The notes under the pieces were generated by a model. That model was given only the letters and a program-made list of their open reading frames with translations, had not been told where the DNA came from and ran no database searches. Shown in pieces: positions 1 through 12,713 of a stretch of 64,000 bases of DNA. A program made the position numbers and the translations under genes. This DNA comes from Ailanthus altissimus (lineage: Eukaryota > Streptophyta > Magnoliopsida > Sapindales > Simaroubaceae): NCBI GenBank assembly GCA_946807835.1, contig OX327697.1, positions 21,214,001-21,278,000 of the forward strand, written 5' to 3'. Each line of letters starts with the position of its first letter. Within the stretch, counting starts at the first letter, position 1.

Positions 1-213
1 AGGGGTGTTTTTTATTTGAAGAGAATTTTTCTGCTCGAGTAGCCCTTGCAACTGTTAATGAATAGTCTTCTTTGTCCTCAGTTTATTTTTGCTTCCTTTT
101 TCCCCTTCTGTATTCACAGCATATCTGGAATTGCCATTTATTTTATTTTATTTTCCTTTTATGAAACTTTTCTATTAGTGTTTACTTGTAACATAGGTAA
201 TTTGGCTCTGTAG

Positions 214-3200
214 GTCTTGATCAGTTCATTGGGAGGGACTGTTTGTTCCCAACAGTCCTCATGTTTTTGGGGTATGGATTGGCAATTGCATCATCAACAT
301 ATTGCCTTACTTTCTTCTTTTCTGACCACACAATGGCTCAGGTTAGATGGGATTTCTTTTTATTCAGATTCAGGTTTCAAAGGCTTCAATTCAGCCATCT
401 CTTGAATGTTAATTTTGTTTATTTTAATATGCTTGCAGAATGTGGTTCTTTTGGTCCATTTCTTCACTGGACTTGTTCTGATGGTTATCTCATTTATTAT
501 GGGGGTTATACAGACTACAGCAAGCTTAAATTCTTTACTTAAGGTTGGGTTCCGCTATCTTTTCAATGTTTGTCGGTTCAAGAAGTAAATGTCATTATTA
601 ATGACAACCTTATAAAGAAATCTTGAATTGAGAAAGTTTTTTAAGAACAATTCATATGCAATTTATTCTAATGTCCACCAAAATTGTGTTTTCAAAAACC
701 TTATCAGCAGCCTTTGTATTCCATGCTCTCATCATGACTGAATTTCTTCTCCATTTCACTCTTTTGATTTCAACTGGCTGGGTTTGCTAGACACAGTATT
801 TGTAAATGGTGTAACTTTGTGGATGCTGAAAATAGTGAGAAAATGGGGATTGAATGAAAAGTGACTTAGGTTAAAATATTGGAAGGTTCTCTTTTCTTTT
901 TTTTTCTCCCTCCTCAATCTGGGTGTATGATTGAATAGTTATTAATATTTACTGTAGTTCTTGATTTCAGCGTTAGAATCCTGACAGTTAGTAATTCATT
1001 TTGTGTTATTACACCTTGTTTTGCATGATAGTCACTCTGTTATTTGATCTTGGATTAGGGAATTCAGCATTTACACTTAACCAAAAATTGCATACCCAAT
1101 TTTTTCCCCTAATTGATCTGTGTTTCTTTTGTCCATCTTGGAAAAGGCTAATGGAAGAGACTTGGTGCATGTTTGGGGTTGTGGTAGATTCCCAAAAGAG
1201 TGCTTTTCTGAAAATCCACCACCCACAATATGTATGATAAATTTTTTAATACAAATTAAATTTATTTGAGAATCAAGTTCTTAGATAATTATTTTTGAAA
1301 ATTTTTATCAAAGATATTTAAGTAGGGATTCTCACAAAAACAATTTTTTTTAAGAATCCACCACAACCCCAAACATGCACTTTCAGAAATTGTTTATGAA
1401 AAGGTTCTTTTTGAACTTATTAGTCTTCGAAGGTAAATGAGGTGAATATCCTAACAAAAAGATGCAGTGTGACTTCTATATTAGTAGGAGTTCCGATGGG
1501 ATGAAGTCAATAAGTTGAGGCTTGATCAATTTGCATTGATTTTGACTTTTGTGCTGCTAATTTTTGTACAAATGAAACCATTTTCACTGTTTTTTTTGTA
1601 CAAATGAAACCATTTTCACTGTTTTTCTTTCTTCAACACAACAAAATATGCTTGCTTCTTGAATATCTTGTTCTACATAATAAAACTTCATTAGAATTAT
1701 TTTCAATCTATTTTATGGATTATTTACTTAGCATATTATCTTTGCAGCTATTAGAGCCACTCATATCTTCTAGGCTGCTCTTGCTAAATGATTGTGCTTG
1801 CATATATTGCGACTATCCATGCTGATAATGAAATTATCTTCCTTTTCCAGAACTTCTTCAGATTATCGCCAGGATTTTGCTTTGCCGACGGACTTGCTTC
1901 ACTGGCTCTTCTACGGCAAGGGATGAAAGACAAATCTAGTGACGGGGTTTTTGATTGGAATGTTACTGGAGCCGCCATTTGTTACCTTGGCTGTGAGGTG
2001 AATTTTCCAATTCAAGCCCTCTACATGAAAATTCCTCTAGTATGATGTTACATCTTCATTGTAGTAGCCTTTTTAAGATAACAGTGATATCTATGGTGAA
2101 AGCTCCATGCGGTTCTACACATCGAGTGTTTCTAACTCTAGTTTTAGTTCTCAGCTGTGTAATGCCGTTTCGAATCAATTTTCAATTTCATATAGTGTTT
2201 GTGCAAGTGATGTTCTAGGACGAAACTTTCTCCTTTATCTTGAATTGTTAATGAGGGGAAACTTTCAACTAAACTCAATTATCTTTGTCTTCCTTACGAA
2301 ATGGAGACCATCAACCAGACTTCCATCACTAACAAATGTTTGTCCAAAGAAAATTTTGAAGAATAGAATGTAGGTAGAAGAGGTTAGAAATATAGCAGTA
2401 TCCATTTCACACGTCTCAATTTAATGTCTAATCCATTTCCTCTGCATATTAGGTGCTAGTAAGAAGTTGAAATATTTCAAAATGATTATGTGCAACTTTT
2501 CTCCTGGATTCTAAATCCAATGTCAAATAGGAAGCCCGCCGGGTTCTGAGTTACGCAGCTCATTGTTAAACCAAAATAGTTTAATCTTGTTCCAACTATC
2601 TTCCCCTTGTTATGGAGCCTCTAGAAAGGCAATTTCCATATGTTGCTAATCATACTTATCATCTTGTTGTATACATGGCTCATGTGAAGATTTCTGCTGC
2701 CTATCTCTCATTTTAAACATCTCGCATTTGAATTTTAATCTTTTATTGTGCCTCGTGCAAAGATTTTCCGGTGGAATCCATTTTAAACATCAGAGAATGA
2801 ATTTTTTAGTCTTCTGTTGATATCCATCTGTCCTGCTTCCTTTACTTAGTTTAATCAATTTAATTTTCCAGTGAGAAGTGGAAAGGAACTACTGAAATTG
2901 GTGCCTAGCAGACTTTTATTGCCATCTTAGAACTTATCTTTTCATTAATCTTGGTCTTTGACATGTTTGCTATCTTATATTCATTGATAAAAAGATTGTT
3001 TGTCATGGATGTTTGGCATGGTGACATGGGAGTAGTTTCTAAATGCTGCTTAATAGCAATTTGAGGTACCCATATATATTGGTAGCAGTGAACCCACTAC
3101 AGCATGAGTTTTATTTCTCTCTTTGGATGCTTGAACACAGACTCAAAGGAGAAGATCACTTAAGTTTTAAGGCCTGATTCAATTTTCTCACTGTGACAGA

Positions 3201-6200
3201 GTGTTTGTTACTTCATCTTAACACTTGGACTTGAACTCTTGCCTTCTCACAAATGGACTCTGATGACAATTAAGGAGTGGTGGAAGAGTACTGGAAATCT
3301 CCTGTGTGATTCTTCTTCTAGTTACTTGGAGCCCCTTCTAAAATCTTCCTCAGAAACTGTTGCTCTTGACCATGATGAAGATGTAGATGTGCAGATGGAA
3401 AGAAATAGGGTACTTTCGGGTTCTGTAGATAATGCCATCATCTGCTTGCGTAATCTCAGAAAGGTATGTTCATATATATGCTTTCTTCAAGTTAACTGCA
3501 GCAATGTGCCCTTGTATAATAGAAATATGTGTCATCTATTTCAGGTTTATCCTGGGGGGAGGCATTCTGATGCAAAAATAGCTGTAAATTCATTGACTTT
3601 CTCAGTTCAAGCGGGGGAGTGTTTTGGTTTCTTGGGAACAAATGGAGCTGGAAAGACAACTACTCTGTCTATGATATCTGGTATATTTCAAATATATAGA
3701 GAGAAAATATTGTATATGTGCAGCATATTATATTCATTCTTATAAAAAGCAAAGACATTTAATGTGTATGGTTTATTCCTACAAAGGTTATTCAAACTTG
3801 ATTGCTTACGCATTTGTTCAATTTATTTGAGAATTTCACTTCTTGAGGAATGAATACTTTGATGTGAGGGATTATTACTAGATTATTAATTTTCTTTTTG
3901 CTTACTCAGATTACCCAGCTCATTGGATCATCATGAGAAATTGATAATGTTTTAGATGTTAGAGATTATGCAAGTAGTGGGTACAACATTTCTGGCTCTA
4001 GAATTGGTTCAATTGAAATATACATCATTTATGTGCTTTTATGTTAGACGATCTGTTCCTGAATTCCTATTTATTGAATGAGGTTTGTGAAAGATATTTT
4101 ATTCCTGTTTCTGAATTATGTAATTTCTTAATGCAGGAGAAGAATATCCAACTGATGGGACTGCTTTTATTTTTGGCAAAGATATATGTTCAAATCCTAA
4201 GGCTGCCCGTCGGCTTGTATGTTTTGATTTCAACTACTTTTGTTCTTTTTATGATTATGTTTTGATTCAACTACTTGTGTTGTTTTATGATTCTATTTTG
4301 ATACAACTTCTTTTGTTCTTTTTATGATTAAGTGTGCACTATCCATTTTGAAGATGAGCTGTTAGTCTGTCTGACTTCTTTTCTTATACAATTAATTGAC
4401 AGATTGGGTATTGCCCCCAATTTGATGCTCTATTGGAATATTTGACTGTCCAAGAGCATCTTGAGCTTTATGCGAGGATAAAAGGAGTCCCAGATTACAG
4501 GATGGATGATGTATGTATAGACTTTCAAAGTATATAGTCACCATTTATTGATATACAATTAAATGCGTTTGGATATAATTCTCTAGTCTAAACCGATGCA
4601 TATATAGTTGGGCGTCTATGAAGTTTTGTTGTTTTCATTTCTGCAGTTAGGATTTGCATATATAGATGAACTATCTCATACCAACAATTACATGCATTTG
4701 GATTTTCTAATCAAATTCACTGAATTTACAAAAGCTGCAGTTCTCTACTGCCACACAAGAGAATGTTTCTTATTCGTAGTGAGCTCCATATGTGAAACCA
4801 TAACATTTTTTAACACTGTGGGCAGGTTGTTAGGGAAAAGTTACTCGAGTTTGACTTGTTGAAGCATGCTAATAAACCATCATTTACCCTAAGTGGGGGC
4901 AACAAGCGTAAATTATCAGTTGCAATTGCAATGATTGGAGATCCTCCGATAGTCATTCTTGATGAGCCATCCACAGGTATATATGTTTTTCATTACTAGT
5001 AGACATCTTACATCCTTTCAGCAGGGTTTTACAGATTGCTAAACTGCACCGTGAGATTGTTTAGTACCAGTAAGGCTCCTCTTCTAAGGCATACTATTGC
5101 ATAAAATAAGCTGTGACAGATACACCTTATATGTCTAGCATTTAGTTTTGATGTATGCTTTAAGGTGGGCGGGCATCCATGGTACTGATCATATATTTTA
5201 GAGATAGAAATTGTGTTAAATCGGGCGAAGTTGTTATTTTTTCAATATTTCTTCATTCCAAAAGAGGGAATTTGTTAACTCTGGGAGGACTAGATTTGAA
5301 CAAACCAAGGCATAAGTCTTATATCACTAGTAAATACAGATTCGTCAATCTTCCCACCACAAGAGGAGAGAGACACAACAAGAAATGGAGATCATATCTC
5401 TAATTTATGGTAGCAAGGGGTGGGTCTTGAGATAGTAACCTCAAAAAGTGGAGTAGATTTGCCAGCAATCTTGGTTTCAAAGCCCAAGAAGAATTAACTT
5501 CTTTTGTTGAATGATGTTCTTTTTCCATTTTAGTGAGAAACAGTAAAAGAAATGTTAGTAATGACAATCTCTGTACTTCTGTATATCAGTCCAGATGCTT
5601 GGCAAGTATGACTCTCATTTTGATTTCCTTTCCCACTATTTATGGAATCCTCTTTGTTTATGTTGTGTAATCATTATCCCAAAATCTTGAAAGGACCAAC
5701 AATGTAATTAAAGTATAACATTTTCTCTCGCTTCTAAGGCCTTAGTTCAGTTAGGATGCTCATCTCTTTTAAAACATTATTGGGAGCTGAAAATATTGAC
5801 TCTAATAAAATATTTTCATTATTTTGAAGCAGTAATGTTGTTCTTAATGCTCTTTTTGTTTCTTTTGCAAAATTGTCTTTCTACCCCCTGTCTTCAAGAA
5901 AATGATATTTGCTTCATAAGTTTGTTCTTTGCTTTATCAAACATTATTTGCTTTCCAGCAGCAAAAATGCAGGCCAGCTACTTATTATTATTTATTTCAG
6001 GCATGGATCCTATTGCTAAACGATTCATGTGGGAAGTGATATCCCGCTTATCAACTAGACAAGGGAAGACAGCAGTGATTCTTACTACCCACAGCATGAA
6101 TGAAGCTCAAGCATTATGCACTAGAATTGGGATAATGGTATGAATTTACATTTCACTGCACAAGCTTGAGGGTTGAGAGCTGAGACATTTCTTACTGAAC

Positions 6201-8444
6201 ACTGTCTAAGATGCATTATCTATCCTGTTAGGTTGCGGGAAAGCTAAGATGCATTGGAAGTCCCCAACATTTGAAAACACGATTTGGAAATTATCTTGAG
6301 CTAGAGGTATTTCATGAGACATGAACACTTTTTTCTGACCAATTGTAAAATTAGTAAATAATTATGAAAAGCCGCTCAGATTCATGACATACAAGTTTAG
6401 AGCCTAATCAGATATTCAATTCTGTTTCCTGGTCCTCAGGTTAAACCCACTGAGGTCATCTCTGTGGACTTGGAAAACCTATGCCGAAATATTCAAGAAA
6501 GGCTTTTTCACATTCCTTCACATCCAAGGAGCTTATTAGATGACCTCGAAGTTTGCATTGGTGGTAGTGACACCATTACATCAGAAAATGCATCAGTAGC
6601 AGAGATTAGCTTGTCGCAGGAAATGATACATATAATTGGAAGCTGGCTTGGTAATGAAGAAAGAATAAAGGCACTTCTAAATTCCACATCAGCTCCTGAT
6701 GGGATTTTTGGTGAACAGTTAGCAGAGCAGTTGGTTCGAGATGGTAGGACTGATCCTTGTATATTTCAATTTGTTTCTTGGTTCATTTCTGATATTTTTC
6801 ATTCTGCTGGAAGTTTTTAAAAAAAATTCAGGTTTCATTTGTCAGATGTCTGTTTGCAGTGTTAAACCTCTTTCACATGATTGCACTTATGATTTATAAA
6901 ATTCCTGGGACAAACAAATTATTCCTATGCTTACCTGCCGTCGGCAATGAAGTTATATAGCAATGACATTCATGATAAAAGTTTATTGTAATATTACATT
7001 ATTTAGCAATATTTTCTTTTTTTTCCTTTCTTCATTTGTTAATATAAATGTGTTTGATTGTGCCTTGTTGCATCAAGCAGTTTTATCTTTATACATGGAA
7101 CATTAGTGTACCGTTATTATTGTTCTGTTTTCTTTTTTGTCTTCCTCGCAATGTATTTAACTCCTTGTTTGAGTTTTTGTAGGTGGTATACCATTGCCAA
7201 TATTCTCTGAGTGGTGGTTAGCCAAAGAAAAGTTCTCGTTGATTGATTCTTTTATCCTATCTTCATTTCCTGGCTCAACATTCCAGGGTTGCAATGGACT
7301 GAGTGTCATTTATCAGGTGAAGTCGGTAACTGCTGATTTTGTTTTTGGATCCTGGTTATGGTAATTGACATAATACTGTTAATAATTAATCAGATTCTGT
7401 GGTGCTCTTTTTGGTGTTCTAGAAGAGAGAAAAGAAACAAAAAATCGCAGATCTGGGAATTATCGTTCCTATATTAATGTCTTTCGTTTTATTATTTATA
7501 GTATTTCTGCTCATATTCCTAGCAAGTGTAATATATTGCCATTGCCTTGAAGGACAATGGTAGTATTTGATGTCTGAAGCATAACCATTTTAGGATGAAC
7601 TTGAGGCTATACTGTTAAGGTGTGTGGACTGATATCATGTAGATATAGATTAAAAGTAGGTGTACGAGTGTGGGAGGCCCGACATCAGCTAAATTTAGAT
7701 TAAAAATAGTTTTATAGTGAATATTATACGGCCTGTTTTGTATGCCTTGCGGCTTCCATTTGTTTCCTGTTAAACATTTGGAAGTTTATATAAATGTAGG
7801 TCCTTCTGAACACAATTTACCATCATGGAATGGGTTACCTTTTAAGGGCCTTATCTTTAAGGATGATGGAGAAAATTTTGTTGATCAGAAGAGAATAACT
7901 TTGCTCTTTGAAGGCCTAATATATTGGGCCTCCTAAAGCTACAGTAATAATTAGAATCTAAAACCTTTTAAACTTAACCCCATCTAATGTTGGAACATTT
8001 AAGGATTCATTTGGACTTCAAAAATACTGTGACATGACAAAATACTAGATCAAAGCCCCAAGTTTCATAAATAAATGCTGCAGAATGTGTGGTTGGTGAT
8101 TAAATACTGCCTAAAGGTGCTTTTTATTTTTGGTGTGTGTTGGCTCATTTCTTTTATCATTTTCTGCAATTCAACTAGTTACTAATCCAGACTATTACTG
8201 CAGTTGCCATTTAGAGAAGGTCTTTCACTTGCTGATGCTTTTGGACACCTAGAACGGAACAGGTGAGAATACGATTAGCACCACTTTGATCATACCACCT
8301 TTTTTCTTTTCTTGTTTGAAATTGGTTTATCAAGTTGATCAATATTTTGAAAAACCTGTCAGGAACCGACTCGGAATAGCAGAATACAGCATCAGTCAAT
8401 CAACTCTGGAAACCATATTTAACCATTTTGCAGCAAACTCGTGA
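214..8444 (+). CDS. ABCA1: ABCA1-type ABC transporter, 3' part (14 exons, 5' end outside window)
   Basis: Exons: 214-341, 439-543, 1851-1997, 3200-3463, 3545-3680, 4137-4216, 4403-4510, 4826-4976, 6001-6137, 6232-6306, 6440-6743, 7183-7316, 8204-8262, 8363-8444 (TGA). All junctions are GT-AG and the phases close to 635 residues plus stop. The first exons give the last membrane helices of the second transmembrane domain (residues 1-150 of the fragment). A linker follows, then the second nucleotide-binding domain: Walker [10 protein letters not shown] (246-254), signature LSGGN (345-349), Walker B VILDEP (366-371) and the switch His in LTTHS (404). The C-terminal tail ends in FNHFAANS. The wording closely follows remembered Arabidopsis ABCA1, the only full-length plant ABCA; its substrate is uncertain, a lipid or amphipathic cargo being inferred from the family. 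The gene looks intact here. Bases 1-213 are the preceding intron. Confidence 0.93.
1165..1380. repeat. MITE-like element in an ABCA1 intron
   Basis: Two 27-bp inverted repeats, 1165-1191 (beginning GTGCATGTTTGGGG) and 1354-1380 (ending CCCCAAACATGCAC), match at all but one position. They enclose AT-rich DNA without coding capacity, giving a 216-bp element. This is the layout of a miniature inverted-repeat transposable element. No clear target duplication is visible, so the superfamily is open; the start of the repeat is compatible with PIF/Harbinger or hAT derivatives. It lies between exons 439-543 and 1851-1997 and touches no splice site. Confidence 0.7.
1561..1625. repeat. Tandem duplication of about 33 bp in an ABCA1 intron
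   Basis: The unit containing TTGTACAAATGAAACCATTT occurs twice head to tail, almost identical. It is probably a recent slippage or repair duplication. Confidence 0.75.
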
Positions 8445-10717
8445 CATGTCATCCATATTTTTATACCTCAATGATTCCGACCCTTAATTTACTTGCTGAG
8501 GATGAAATGACAGTGATTCTCCCCAGAGTAGTGGTTTTGAAGCCTTTTGTTAATATTAGAAATTGGAACATATAAATTTGAACCTTTAGCATATTCAATT
8601 GTAAATACTTCATTAACCCCTGAAGATATTGGGTTAAGGGAAGTATCAACCTCACGCACTTGCGAATTGCAAATTAAAACATCTGGAGATGACCCGGGTT
8701 TACATCATTGTCATGGACTGGCTTGTATTATTTGCAGTATGAGAATGTCCATGTTTCAGCTCTAAATCTTTTCTGTGTCTCTTGTTTGCTTTTAAGTTGG
8801 AACATGGAAGCACAAGCGATAAAATGCATGAAATTTGACGCGGGGGTGGGGGGGGGGGTGGTGTTTTTTGTGGCGCGCGGGGGATAAAAGGTTCCATTTG
8901 GGATTGTTTTTGTTTTCATAATTTCATTATTATATTGGTCTCAGTGAACCGTGTTATATAATCAATCACTTGTGTGAGGAGCTCTTAACTTGTGCCATTT
9001 TATAAGTAGTATGTTTTCTGTGAGTTGAAATAGCTATAAGAAAACGGTTTGGGATTAAGCATTTGCACAATCTGAAATGCAAGTACAAATTGGTTTTGAT
9101 TATGGGATATTTTTCAGATATGTATGTGTTGATACAAATTAGGTTTGGCAATGTGCTGTGTTGAGGCGGTTTTGGATTGTGTTAAATTGTTTTATTGGAT
9201 TAAAAAAAAAGGTAGTGTTTTAAGGATATAAAATTTGTATTGCAATTATTATGTTAAAATCGGATGACTACTACTTATCTGGTTACTATTATTATAATAA
9301 TTATATAATATTAATAAATTATACACATCAAATATCACATGAAAATATAAATTTTGTATCTTAGTGTAAGTACAATATTACTCTAAAACAAAAGTATAAT
9401 TGAGTAATGTACCTTTAAAATTTTGAAAGGGACAGAAAGGCTTTTGTTTTTGTTAATTTGGCCGGTGAAAAGGGTAATTTTGTATACTTATCTTTAAAAG
9501 AATAAGTATGAGAAATTTAAGATAGATCTTATTTTTTATTAATTTAATATTTAATTTAATCATAAGGGTGTTATAATATAATTGGTTTATATTTTTATAG
9601 AAAATATAAAATAAATAAAATAAAATAACACGTGTTATTATATAATTAATTTTTTATTTTTATAAAGATAAATTAATAAAGATAATAGTTTATTGTTGGT
9701 CTTTATTAGTGGTCGTCGCCACCTCCACTACTGATTGGTTGGGGCATTAATGACCAAGTGACAAATAACGGATTGACAAATTAATATTATTAAATTTAAA
9801 ATTTTGTGATCTATATAATCGTGTGTTATTTTTATCAAGTGAGCAGAGAAGGAGTACAAAAAATGGAGAAAAGAGTGACGACTACTATAATGTTGCACCT
9901 TTATTCGTTGTTGTTTAACGGTGACATTTTGATGGTTGCAACTCTTTTATTTATTTTTTACACTCTTCTTTGCACCTTTGAAAAAATAAACTTACCACCA
10001 TATAAATTACGAAAATTTGAATTTAATAATGTTCACTACAGTTAATTTTAAAAATATTTTATTAATTGAAAAAAATTGAGTGAATGAGAACGTGCCATAT
10101 TTTATTAGGTAGGTAGGAGTAAATTCTATTTAGAGGGGTAAATAAATTAGTTAGAAGATAAATCATCCAAATTAACTGTTATTTGATAAAGATCATTTTA
10201 TCCTTTTTAAATTTATTAAGGTCTATGAATTACTTTCTCCAAACTTTAGAAGTCAAAGATATCCTTTTCTATAAAAAAAAAGATTAAAATTAATTTATTT
10301 GATTTCTTCTGTTGTGTATAAAAAACTTCATAAATGTTATTGAATTTTAAACAAATAATAATGTACCAAACCAAAATGCCAAATATAATAAAGAAAATAA
10401 TAGAAAGTGTGACTATTTCAATAAGGATATATTTTTAATTTTAAAAAAAATTAAAAATAAAAGTGTAAAAAATGAGAAAATCTTATACTAGAGGATAACT
10501 TAAGTAAAAATTATTAAACAATTATTTGAATAGTTGATGTTATTGTCATGCACTAATATTTATATACCATATGAAACATTTTCATGTAAGAAATGTTTGA
10601 TAATTATCATATTATGACTTTATACATTGACATTATAAGTCTGTATAACTTAGATCAAACTAAACTTTTTAGAACATTAAATTAAAAAAAAAAGATATAA
10701 ATCATAAAAAGAACATA
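8445..10717. other. Intergenic region downstream of ABCA1
   Basis: The first few hundred bases are presumably the ABCA1 3' UTR, though I see no decisive polyadenylation signal. Beyond about 9200 the DNA is AT-rich with short open frames only (for example 9806-10045, + strand, 79 codons) that resemble nothing I recognise. A G-rich tract at 8840-8883 is listed separately. Confidence 0.6.
8840..8883 (+). other. G-rich tract with quadruplex potential
   Basis: Runs of five and eleven G separated by a single T, then GGTGGTG and, after a short T tract, GCGCGCGGGGG. It stands out in AT-rich surroundings about 400 bp after the ABCA1 stop. Confidence 0.6.
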
Positions 10718-11991
10718 TGATGTGCGATTTTAGTTAAAATGTAAGTGCACGCTATCGTAAATAAATAATATAAGATAAGTAGAGTATTATATGTATAAGA
10801 AATTGTTGTTATTATTTATGTTAAGTGCTAAAAGCGTATTTTCTTACTTTTATTTAGACGAAAGAAAAATAAAAGATAGTGATTTAATCTAAATAAATAA
10901 AAAATTAACAAGATAGAGGCACTAATAATAGATAAAATTTAGGATTATAATTATCCTTCAATATGTTACTTGAACTAATTAATCTTTTTTAAAGTTAATC
11001 CCTTAATATGAGTTATTGGCTAGATTTTTAATATTATCACAAGTCTCCGTCGATGATTAAGTAACTATATTTTATCCTAACAATTATCTATATATCTATA
11101 ATAATTAGAATAGAATAATATTCATTAAGAACTGATCAATTATTACTATATATGTCATATAGGTATATTTCTATTTTATATGAAACTCATAGTTGCTATC
11201 CTATAATCATATATCAAATTATTTAAAGTCAACGTAAAATGTTTTTTGTCAAGTTCATTAGGGTTTTCATAACAATCTAATTAGTGATCAAGTAATTAAA
11301 AAATATTAACTATAGAATAATCAAACAATTATATTATTAAGTTCATAAAAATAAGAGAAGAACTTGAATTCAATCATATATTGAGTTCAAAGTTGTAACT
11401 CTAGATATAAAACTTAGCTCATAATGAAATAAAGAGTTTTAAAATATAAATTGATAGACATAACAAAGAAAAATAAAAGATATAAGTAAGAGAAGAAGAA
11501 AAAATAGATCAATGTCTTGATTCAGCACTTTCTCTCTCTAACTTACAGTTGAATCCCATTTTTCAATCTTCAAATCTTGATTTAAACTCTCTAAAATTTA
11601 TTTCTTTTATGCTATCTCTTATTGTCTATCTTTTATTTATAAGTTTATTAATTATAAGTTTTGTGATTGTAAATTAGAGCAAATTTGTGTCTAAAGCAAG
11701 TTAAGACTCTCTTTAATCGTATGGGTGCCGCGATATTAGTTTTTAGGCGTTGGGGCTCTCAAATTCTAGGCTTGAGAGTTGCGGTGCTCATTTTTGGGTG
11801 CCTCGGCGCTGATATTGTAGTAATTTTGATATTTTTATCTTAATTTTTTTAGATTTTTATTCTTATTTATTTCATTAACTCAAAATTTACAAAATAATAA
11901 TAAAATACATAAAAAATTAAATAATCTTAATTTATATAAATAAATATTAAATTTAAAAAATAAAAATATTAAACTTAATTAATTCATATTA
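10718..11991 (-). mobile_element. Solo LTR of the Gypsy family (copy A)
   Basis: Recognised by alignment by eye with the LTR at 25436-26749: shared stretches include GTGCACGCTATCGTA near the low-coordinate end, TATTGGCTAGATTT, and CTCATAGTTGCTATCCTAT. The low-coordinate end begins TGATG and the other end is a decayed ATTCATATTA. The flanks ACATA and ATATA agree at 4 of 5 positions, a plausible worn target duplication. No internal region adjoins it, so it is a solo LTR, lying in the same orientation as the other copies in the window. Confidence 0.72.
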
Positions 11992-12671
11992 ATATATTAT
12001 TTTAGAATCAATATTTTGTAGAAAAAGAAAAAAAAAGAAAAATTGATTAATTTGATGGTAATAATTATTTTTGATGATGGATGATGACTTAAGTTTTAGT
12101 ATAAATATTAAGAATTTGTATTATAATTATAGTAAATGAAGAAGCCAATTTAATTTTTGTTCTTAAGAATAATGAGGAAATTACTGAAATACATCAATAT
12201 CATAAGTTTTAATAGGTGAAACAGTTTTTAAAGATCAAATTCAAACTTGAGTATTATCTGACCAAAATAGTTGATCCATTAATGGCTTAAATAGCACCGA
12301 TAAAATTAGATCTGACAATTATTATTGTGCCATTTATTATATTAATTAATTGTGTCAGTTTTTTCTGCATCTACACATTATGACAAGATATGACTACTCT
12401 TGTGATCCTTTATATTCCATGACAAACTTTTCATTGCTAAACCTAATTTGTATCACAATGCTTGAAACGTTTGCAAAATTGACGATTTGTGCAATTTATG
12501 CTTCGTGCGAATCATTTGCACAAATATGATTTGTGCATAATGTGCTTTATGCGAATTATTTGTGAATCGAATGATTTTGTTGTTAATTAGTATTTTATTT
12601 ATTGGTCTGACATGCCGACACAATTATTGTCAAATTTTTATTTATGGGAAGAAGAATGTGTCAAGAAAATA

Positions 12672-12713
<42 letters not shown>

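Noticed and set aside
9806..10045. Short plus-strand frame of 79 codons as a gene
   Set aside because: AT-rich, no recognisable motif, and no supporting exon structure nearby.
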